A stretch of DNA of 29,285 nucleotides from a virus: positions 1-29,285 of IMG/VR virus record IMGVR_UViG_3300027963_000246. One strand, written 5' to 3'. The translations under genes and the position numbers were made by a program. A model generated the notes under the pieces. That model saw nothing but the letters and a program-made list of their open reading frames with translations. It ran no database searches and was not told where the DNA came from. Each line of letters begins with the position of its first letter. The first letter of the stretch is position 1. Below, in pieces: positions 21,747-27,908 of this stretch.

Positions 21747-24566
21747 ATGACATTTTTTTACAATCTCAACGACAAACTAAACGCAATTCGCGAGAAGCCA
21801 GAAACCACGCACAAGCAACTGAACGAGCGTGACATGGGCAAGCACAACAACAAGACCACTGGGTTTGATGCCTTGGCCAAGAAGGCTGGTAAAGAATACG
21901 GTAGCAAGGCTGCCGGTGAGCGTGTGGCAGGTGCTCAGTTTCAGAAGATGAAAAAATCTGGCAAAATAGAAGAAGAAGGCATGAGCCGTGCAGCCAAAGG
22001 CTATGAGAAGTATGGCAAAGCGGGCATGCAGGCCTTGGCCAAAGCCGGACGTGAAGGCAAGGCACTTGATCCAGTTCGCAACAAGTATGACAAGTATGAC
22101 AACAAAGAAGTAGACGAAGGTCTTGGTGATATGGCTCGCAAAGTTGGCAGTGCAGTTAAGAAAGTTGGCGGCGCGGTGTTAAACCGACTGGGTCATGGTA
22201 GCGACAAAGACATGCGTAAAGACTTGCAAAAGAAAATGGGCATGCCACAAACAGGCAAGAAGCCACAAGAACTTGATGAACTAAGTCCAGCAACATTGAC
22301 TAGTTATGCTGGTAAGCGATCAGGACAAGCCAAGTGGGCCGGCGGTGTTGCCAAGCAATTAGCAAGTCGCCCTCCTGAAAGACCATACTATAGAGACTCT
22401 AGTGAAACTGACCCTGAAACTGATTACGGTCCACAAGGCAACAAGTTTGCCAAGTTCAATCAACAGGCCAGGAGCAATATAAAGAAAGCAATCGGCAAAG
22501 GTGCCACTCCTAATACTCAAGATTACGATCAGGCAGCACAAAAAGCACAAGGTGGCTACGGTGATGCAAGTAATCCTGTAACTAGAAAAAAGGGCATGGC
22601 CGAAGAAGGCGGTGCTCCAATGACTGCCAAACAAAAGTCATTTGCTAAACTTGCTCCACCTGCAGACAAAATTACTTTCGCTGACAAGATTGCCGGCGCC
22701 AAGAAAGAAGTTGACGAGATGCTGGGCGATGTGGCTGCTGAAGCCATCAAAGGTGCACTCAGTTCCAAGCAAAAGAAAATTGACATGAACAAGAACGGCA
22801 AACTAGATGCCAACGACTTTGCTATGTTGCGCCGAGGTGGCAACAAGCAAGTGGCCGACGAAGGTGTTGGTCAGTTCTATGTGTATCACAAGACAAAAGG
22901 TGATAGAGCAGGTGGTGCTGATTATGATTTGCTGAAAACATTCCCTGACAAAGACAGTGCCACGTCCTTTGCTCAAAAATACAACAACAAGATATCTGCT
23001 GACAAGAAAAACTTTCACTCGGCTGTGGTTAGAACCAAATCTGTGAAAAAAGACATGGACGAGGGCTGGGACGAAATGGAAAAAGACGTCAAGAGCCGTA
23101 TGGGTGCTCGCCGAGTAGGCGATGTCACACACGGCGACAAGCATGACACTGAAGAGATTCCAGGTGGTCGCAGAGTCACACGCAGAGTTGATCCCAACAC
23201 AGGTTATAGTGTAGGCGCTGACAGTGATGAACCAGCCGCAGGTGAAAAGCGCGGACGTGGTCGTCCAAAGAGTGCAAGTGGCCCACGTCAAGAACGTGTC
23301 ACCGCAAAATCACGCAAGGCTGATCGTACTGCATACAGCAAAAAGAAAACCAACGAAGATGATTTTGACATCACTGATCGCGGTGAGTACGACCAAGAAG
23401 GCGAAATGGCCAAAGACGATATCAAGACTATTGTGCGTCATGCACAGGCCCTGGAAAAGATTCTGGGCGATAACGACAACTTACCAGAATGGGTACAAGC
23501 CAAGTTGGCCAAGATCGAAGGCATGATGACTGCTGTGGACGACTACATGCAGAATCAAGAGGACGATGAAATGGCCATGGGCGAAGAAAAAACTTCCACT
23601 CGTGACAACCGTGCTGAACGTGCAGGCCGCAAGGTGGCCAAGGACATTGAGTATGATGAGAAAAAGAAAGATGGCATTCACGGCAAGAAGCGTGGCAGTG
23701 AAGATGCCCGGGCAGAAAAAGCCGGCAAGAAGGTAGCCAAAGACATTGAGTATGATGAGAAAAAAGACAAACCTAAAAAAGTCAAAGAGGCAGGCGGAAC
23801 TGACACTCCCACAGCATCAAGTGGCTTTGGTTTTGGACAAGGCATTTATGATTCCATGAATCGTGAACTTGAAACCATGATTCGCGAAAGTATGAACGTC
23901 AGCATGAACATGAACACCGACGCCACAGGCGGACCAAGCAAGAGCGTGACTGTTACTGCTACAGATGATGATGCACTCAAACTAGGCGAGTTGTTGAAAA
24001 ACGCCGGCCTAGGCGGACATGATTACCCACACATTGAAGGTGGTGCTGATATGGATCATCCAGGTGCTATCGAAGTAAATGGCACAATGGATGCTGACGG
24101 TGCAGAACAATTGGCTCAACAGATTCGTCAAGCCATGGGAGATCATGATCACGCAGAAGGCGAAGTATGCGATGCATGTGGTCAAGAAGACTGCGGCTGC
24201 GAAACAGTTGACGAAGCCTACGGTGATGATGTTGTGAGTCAAAATGAACCTGACTTTCCAACCAACACCGAAACAGCACAAGACAGTTTTGAATATTCAG
24301 GTGGATTAAATGGTCCTAAATCAACTGGCCAAACAACTATTCCTGTAATTGCAGGACAAGAAGAACGCATGGGTGCAGATGATTTGCATCGCTTGCGTGA
24401 GATGGCCGGCATCAAAGAAGCCGCCAAGCCAGACTTCCCTGACGTTGACAACGACGGCGACAAAAAAGAAACTATCGAAAAAGCAGTTGATGACAAAAAA
24501 GCAGCCGGTGACAAAAAAGTTGCTGAAAGTTTAATGGCTGAACTACAACGTTTTATGAAAGCATAA
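21747..24566 (+). CDS. Large charged modular EF-hand protein, probable core or internal virion protein
   Basis: This 939-residue protein is very rich in Lys, Glu, Asp, Gly and Ala and is probably largely disordered. It contains an EF-hand loop at residues about 345-357 (DMNKNGKLDANDF) and a second at 899-908 (DVDNDGDKKE). A possible metal site has C808, C811, C816 and C818. A duplicated unit (KVAKDIEYDEKK) occurs near residues 630 and 663. Short acidic linkers such as VDEGLGD, ADEGVG and MDEGWDE recur between modules. The charge and length fit a scaffold, DNA-compacting or ejected internal protein, possibly cut by the prohead protease. I do not recognise a named T4 homologue. It lies between the two terminase genes and follows a CTS-bearing gene. 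Confidence 0.75.
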   Translation: MTFFYNLNDKLNAIREKPETTHKQLNERDMGKHNNKTTGFDALAKKAGKEYGSKAAGERVAGAQFQKMKKSGKIEEEGMSRAAKGYEKYGKAGMQALAKAGREGKALDPVRNKYDKYDNKEVDEGLGDMARKVGSAVKKVGGAVLNRLGHGSDKDMRKDLQKKMGMPQTGKKPQELDELSPATLTSYAGKRSGQAKWAGGVAKQLASRPPERPYYRDSSETDPETDYGPQGNKFAKFNQQARSNIKKAIGKGATPNTQDYDQAAQKAQGGYGDASNPVTRKKGMAEEGGAPMTAKQKSFAKLAPPADKITFADKIAGAKKEVDEMLGDVAAEAIKGALSSKQKKIDMNKNGKLDANDFAMLRRGGNKQVADEGVGQFYVYHKTKGDRAGGADYDLLKTFPDKDSATSFAQKYNNKISADKKNFHSAVVRTKSVKKDMDEGWDEMEKDVKSRMGARRVGDVTHGDKHDTEEIPGGRRVTRRVDPNTGYSVGADSDEPAAGEKRGRGRPKSASGPRQERVTAKSRKADRTAYSKKKTNEDDFDITDRGEYDQEGEMAKDDIKTIVRHAQALEKILGDNDNLPEWVQAKLAKIEGMMTAVDDYMQNQEDDEMAMGEEKTSTRDNRAERAGRKVAKDIEYDEKKKDGIHGKKRGSEDARAEKAGKKVAKDIEYDEKKDKPKKVKEAGGTDTPTASSGFGFGQGIYDSMNRELETMIRESMNVSMNMNTDATGGPSKSVTVTATDDDALKLGELLKNAGLGGHDYPHIEGGADMDHPGAIEVNGTMDADGAEQLAQQIRQAMGDHDHAEGEVCDACGQEDCGCETVDEAYGDDVVSQNEPDFPTNTETAQDSFEYSGGLNGPKSTGQTTIPVIAGQEERMGADDLHRLREMAGIKEAAKPDFPDVDNDGDKKETIEKAVDDKKAAGDKKVAESLMAELQRFMKA
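23608..23768 (+). repeat. Two-copy internal repeat in the EF-hand protein
   Basis: Two units encoding (R/K)AG(R/K)KVAKDIEYDEKK lie at about 23608-23667 and 23706-23765 with nearly identical DNA. They are separated by a short Lys/Gly-rich spacer. This is a tandem duplication that could expand or contract. Confidence 0.75.
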
Positions 24567-24567
24567 T

Positions 24568-24738
24568 ATGAGCACACAACCTTTTACCACAGCATTGACA
24601 ACACCCCCTGTTATCAACCCACACAGTCCAGCCACTGGCGGTTACAAACAACAACCGGTATACATTCCGGGTGTGTTGGATCAATCACGCAACTTGTTTC
24701 AACCAGTTGTGAGTGAACCACCCAAGGACTCGAAATAA
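24568..24738 (+). CDS. Small Pro/Gln-rich unknown protein
   Basis: A 56-residue frame starts with MSTQPFTTALTTPPVINPHS and ends VSEPPKDSK. It begins two bases after the stop of the 939-residue gene, and its own stop shares a base with the next start (TAATG). That dense packing is the main evidence it is real. It is Pro-, Thr- and Gln-rich, with a YIPGVLDQSRNLF segment and no membrane helix. It could be a linker-like virion peptide. No function is recognisable. Confidence 0.65.
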   Translation: MSTQPFTTALTTPPVINPHSPATGGYKQQPVYIPGVLDQSRNLFQPVVSEPPKDSK

Positions 24739-25064
24739 TGGCTGCCGTTCAAGTTGTTAATACTGGATCAAACGTTCTTTGGACCACTGACAAGGTGGAA
24801 ATTGCCACAACTCTTGCCACAGTGAATTTTCAAGTTATCCAAACACAGACACAATACATACAGGCCAATGGTGTTCCTGTAAACACTAGTATGCCAACTG
24901 GCAACCTGTACGCAAATTCTGTTGTGGTTCCGGGAAATACTGTACAACAATACTATGTTGGCGCAGGTAATTATCTGAGCATCACTGGTACTGTGTTTAG
25001 TGCCACAGCAATAGGTACTGCCACATCAGCACAGTCTGGCGTGTACGGCTCAACCTCGAGCTAA
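24738..25064 (+). CDS. Small beta-rich unknown protein, possible virion component
   Basis: This 108-residue protein is rich in Thr, Val, Asn and Gln with almost no charge (TGNLYANSVVVPGNTVQQYY, AGNYLSITGTVFSAT). That composition suggests a beta-structured capsid decoration or fibre-like protein. Its style resembles the fibre proteins at the start of the window, but there are no long repeats. It overlaps the preceding small gene by one base and is followed by a GTG-started gene after two bases. I do not recognise a family. It is probably expressed from the late promoter before 21137 along with its neighbours. Confidence 0.65.
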   Translation: MAAVQVVNTGSNVLWTTDKVEIATTLATVNFQVIQTQTQYIQANGVPVNTSMPTGNLYANSVVVPGNTVQQYYVGAGNYLSITGTVFSATAIGTATSAQSGVYGSTSS

Positions 25065-25066
25065 CG

Positions 25067-25447
25067 GTGCGAGCACACGAGTTTTTAACTGAAGATCCTG
25101 TGGTCCATACTGGAGTTAAACCTCACAAGGATCACGAAGCAGTAATGCCATCGGCTCATAGATTGGCCGGCACTAGTGATAGAACTTATACGTTAAATCG
25201 TATAATGCAAATAGTTGCGGCAGCAGATGGAAAAACCATGCCTGACGTTCCTGAAGAAAGTTGGGCTGGAAGAAATAATACAGCACATCCTTACACCAAA
25301 GTAGAAAGCGACATGCTCAAACATGCTTATAAAGCATATGGGGCAGAGTGGGACGACATACTTCATCCCAACAGCAAAGAAAAAAGTCTAGAACCAGACG
25401 ATACACACAAAATCAGTCCTATAATTGGTCACAAAGGTTTCAAATGA
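25067..25447 (+). CDS. Unknown protein with capsid-targeting-like N-terminus (A)
   Basis: This 126-residue protein starts at GTG (25067), just after the preceding stop. The N-terminus MRAHEFLTE matches the style of T4 capsid-targeting sequences, with L-x-E as a potential gp21 cleavage site. The body contains HRLAGTSDRTYTLNRIMQIV and a later EWDDILHP region. It is small, soluble and lacks recognisable catalytic motifs. A stop-start overlap (ATGA) links it to a second protein with almost the same N-terminus. I infer an internal head protein that may be injected with the DNA. The function after delivery is unknown. Confidence 0.65.
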   Translation: MRAHEFLTEDPVVHTGVKPHKDHEAVMPSAHRLAGTSDRTYTLNRIMQIVAAADGKTMPDVPEESWAGRNNTAHPYTKVESDMLKHAYKAYGAEWDDILHPNSKEKSLEPDDTHKISPIIGHKGFK

Positions 25448-25824
25448 GAGCCCGAGAATTTATCACTGAACAAGCAACTTTGCCGCCAGAGCAAGCAGAT
25501 CCCATGAACCATGTGTTTGTGTTGCCCGGTGTACCATCTAGTGATCCGTACAAAATATATCGCTTGGGTGTGGCCATGGCCCGAGCCCGTAGCGATGCCG
25601 GCACTAACGATCCCATACCTAACATGCCTGAGTGGTCAGCACAAGCCGCATTTGGCGAAGACGCTGTGGTTGCTGGATTCAATGCTTCAGTTGAACCAAT
25701 TATTGATCAGGCACTAAAAATGTCCGGGTTGTCCGCTGAAAAAATACAAATCAGTACCCCAAACAGTTTAGAACCGGCCTTGGTAAACACACAAAGCATA
25801 GTCAAGCCGTTCAAGGGTTACTAA
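25444..25824 (+). CDS. Unknown protein with capsid-targeting-like N-terminus (B)
   Basis: This 126-residue protein starts at ATG 25444, which overlaps the preceding stop as ATGA. A longer frame from 25348 would run through the coding region of its neighbour and lose the shared motif. MRAREFITE nearly repeats the start of the previous protein (MRAHEFLTE) and the T4 CTS (ends EFIAE). The bodies are not obviously alike. A segment VFVLPGVPSSDPYKIYRLGVA and a C-terminal ALKMSGLSAEKIQIS suggest a small folded domain. Together with its neighbour it looks like a pair of packaged cargo proteins. This is inference, and the family is not recognised. Confidence 0.65.
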   Translation: MRAREFITEQATLPPEQADPMNHVFVLPGVPSSDPYKIYRLGVAMARARSDAGTNDPIPNMPEWSAQAAFGEDAVVAGFNASVEPIIDQALKMSGLSAEKIQISTPNSLEPALVNTQSIVKPFKGY

Positions 25825-25831
25825 CTAAATA
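25824..25831 (+). promoter_or_regulatory. T4-type late promoter for the secreted nuclease
   Basis: ACTAAATA ends 25 bases before the ATG, with AAAAGG at 25845-25850 as ribosome-binding site. Confidence 0.6.
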
Positions 25832-25856
25832 GTAGCATATTTCAAAAGGCTACCCA

Positions 25857-26675
25857 ATGAAAAAAATATTAACCGTAGTCTTGCTGGTCACAGCAGGACT
25901 GGCACACGCCTGGGATCAACGTGCTCCTAATCCTGTTCAGGCATGTCAAGTACACTCACCTTATGGGTTTGCCATAGTCAAGCGTCCAGTACAAGCAATT
26001 TGCCGTGAAGCATATCTAGTGGCATATGATGCTCCTGTAAAGATTCCTGCTTACGTAGCCTACACATTACTTCCACAAAACGCACTAGGATGCTTTCCAC
26101 GTACCAATGCGTTTGTTGCTGACCAATCATTAGGCGGCACAGGTGCCCGTCCAGATGACTATGCTGGCACAGGCTACGACAAAGGTCATGCCGCTCCCGA
26201 TGGTGACTTGTCATGGTCAGCACAAGTAGAATATGAATCATTCTTAATGACCAATATGTATCCACAACACGGCAGTTTGAATCGTGGTATTTGGAAACTG
26301 TTGGAAACAAGTGTGCGTGGTTGGGCAGTACAACTCAATCAACCCTACACAATCTATGTGGGTGCGTTCTACGGTGCCGGTGATGAGTCAATTGGCAACG
26401 GCGTCGTTGTGCCACACGGCTTTTACAAAATTGTAATCAACAACCAAACCAAACAGATTGCTGGTTGGGCATTCCCACATACCAAACCCTATGTTAATTT
26501 AGGCAATGACTTGACCAAGTTCCGACTGCCAGTTAGCCAAATTGAAATCACAGCCGGTGTTAAATTTGCTTACCCAGCAGGTGCTCGAGAACTACAACCA
26601 GGACAAGAATGGCCAGTGGATTTTGGTGCACTCACAAATGCCAAACGTGCCCGGTGTGGTCGAAATGCAGAATAA
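25857..26675 (+). CDS. Secreted DNA/RNA non-specific endonuclease (NUC1/EndoG family)
   Basis: This 272-residue protein begins with a typical Sec signal peptide (MKKILTVVLLVTAGLAHA, probable cut after residue 18). It has the DRGH-type active site as D108-K-G-H111 and the metal-binding N142 in LNRGIWKLLE, with TNMYPQ between. Family members such as Serratia nuclease and NucA degrade DNA and RNA using a His base and one Mg or Mn ion. The late promoter and export signal suggest a periplasmic or extracellular role near lysis. Several cysteines in the mature part could form disulfides, as expected for an exported protein. This is not a core T4 gene, and transfer from a bacterium is likely. Confidence 0.88.
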   Translation: MKKILTVVLLVTAGLAHAWDQRAPNPVQACQVHSPYGFAIVKRPVQAICREAYLVAYDAPVKIPAYVAYTLLPQNALGCFPRTNAFVADQSLGGTGARPDDYAGTGYDKGHAAPDGDLSWSAQVEYESFLMTNMYPQHGSLNRGIWKLLETSVRGWAVQLNQPYTIYVGAFYGAGDESIGNGVVVPHGFYKIVINNQTKQIAGWAFPHTKPYVNLGNDLTKFRLPVSQIEITAGVKFAYPAGARELQPGQEWPVDFGALTNAKRARCGRNAE

Positions 26676-26742
26676 CCCATATCCAGTGTTGCCGCCTGAT
26701 GATGGTTACGACAGATATCGTAATCCTTATAGTCCAGTGTAA
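26638..26742 (+). CDS. Possible 34-residue Pro/Tyr-rich peptide
   Basis: This frame overlaps the end of the nuclease gene and encodes MPNVPGVVEMQNNPYP, then a PPDDGYDRYRNPY run. It fills the short gap before the next promoter. The ribosome-binding site is weak and a shorter start at 26665 is possible. It may be a real micro-gene or a by-chance frame. Confidence 0.3.
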   Translation: MPNVPGVVEMQNNPYPVLPPDDGYDRYRNPYSPV

Positions 26743-26765
26743 ATGTAGCATGTTAAAATTGGGCA

Positions 26766-26773
26766 TGTAAATA
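26766..26773 (+). promoter_or_regulatory. T4-type late promoter for radical SAM and terminase genes
   Basis: TGTAAATA ends four bases before the ATG at 26778, leaving no space for a ribosome-binding site. The promoter would also supply the large terminase message, because the two genes overlap. Confidence 0.6.
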
Positions 26774-26777
26774 CTAC

Positions 26778-27908
26778 ATGAGCAATTTTTACTGTGCGGC
26801 ACCCTGGCGTGGCTTGCATATCAATCCCCAAGGCAATGTCAAAACATGTTGTGCTGGCAACCCCAACATGCTGGGCAATCTCAACACAAATACTATAGAT
26901 GAGATATTAAACACTGACGCCATGCGAGAGATACGTAAGAGCCTAGCACAAGGTCAAGCACATGAGTATTGTAGTAATTGCGTACAATCAGAAAGATTTG
27001 GTGCAGATTCAGAACGTACTTGGCACAACAACGTCAACCCCGATTTTGATTATGCCACAGCCGGTGATCGCTATCACTATCCTGTGATTTTTGATGTACG
27101 TTGGAACACAACTTGTAATTTGAGTTGTAATTATTGTGGACCTGCGTGTTCCAGCAAGTGGGCCAGCATCAAAAGCGTGCCATTTCGATCTGGTACAAGA
27201 CCCTACTATCAACAGGTGTGTGACTTCCTGGACCAGCATCGTGAACACATACACGAAGTGGCCATGGTAGGCGGCGAACCTTTGTTATTGCCCGAGAATG
27301 AACGTTTGTTAGAAGTTATCCCTGAGTCTGCTATTGTGACCTTGATCACAAACATGAATGTGGATTTAGAAAAGAACCGGATATTCCAAAAACTTGCGCA
27401 ACGTCGTAACGTGGGCTGGAGTATGAGTTTTGATAATACTGGTGATAGATTAGAATATGTGCGCCATGGTGCCAGTTGGCAGTTGTTACAACACAATCTA
27501 CAAACAGTTAAATATCTCATGCGCGACAACGGACATTGGGGAGGCATACACGCAGTGTATAACATTTATAGTGCTACACATCTTTGTGAATTTAGGCAGT
27601 TTGCTCAAGATACTGGTACCACAGTACTATGGCAAAACTTGTTTCAGCCTGACTATCTTGATCCATTCTTGCATGGTCTCAAAGTGGCCGGATTGGCCAG
27701 TGAAGAAATTCTTCGTTTTTATGCTATGGGTATCGCTACTGATGTTGAACGTCAATTCTTTGACCAAGCATTGGAAAAATATAAACAAACAAAAGATAAT
27801 CCTGTGATACAACAAAAGTTTCATAAACACATTCAAGACAACGAAACGGTATTTCATCCAGACAAAGCAGGTGAGTTTGCACGCCTGTGGCCGGAGTTGA
27901 TCATATGA
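26778..27908 (+). CDS. Twitch-type radical SAM enzyme
   Basis: This 376-residue protein has a cysteine-rich N-terminal part (C6, C24-C25, C65, C68) that looks like a SPASM/twitch auxiliary-cluster domain (APWRGLHINPQGNVKTCC). The radical SAM core follows, with CX3CX2C at C113, C117 and C120 and GGEP at 165-168. In most SPASM enzymes the auxiliary domain follows the core, so this order is reversed. Relatives occur in aquatic phages with unknown substrates. Peptide, protein or nucleotide modification are all possible. The late promoter lies four bases upstream, and the stop codon overlaps the gp17 start as ATGA. The enzyme is therefore likely co-expressed with the packaging motor. Confidence 0.88.
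   Translation: MSNFYCAAPWRGLHINPQGNVKTCCAGNPNMLGNLNTNTIDEILNTDAMREIRKSLAQGQAHEYCSNCVQSERFGADSERTWHNNVNPDFDYATAGDRYHYPVIFDVRWNTTCNLSCNYCGPACSSKWASIKSVPFRSGTRPYYQQVCDFLDQHREHIHEVAMVGGEPLLLPENERLLEVIPESAIVTLITNMNVDLEKNRIFQKLAQRRNVGWSMSFDNTGDRLEYVRHGASWQLLQHNLQTVKYLMRDNGHWGGIHAVYNIYSATHLCEFRQFAQDTGTTVLWQNLFQPDYLDPFLHGLKVAGLASEEILRFYAMGIATDVERQFFDQALEKYKQTKDNPVIQQKFHKHIQDNETVFHPDKAGEFARLWPELII

Noticed and set aside
22803-23291. Minus-strand frame of 162 codons opposite the EF-hand protein
   Set aside because: It is opposite a clearly coding, strongly biased gene, and its translation is Cys/Phe/Thr-rich with no recognisable domain. It is better explained as a shadow frame.
25348-25443. Longer start for the second CTS-like protein
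   Set aside because: The extension lies wholly within the preceding gene in another frame. The ATG at 25444 overlaps the preceding stop and gives the shared MRAxEF(L/I)TE start.
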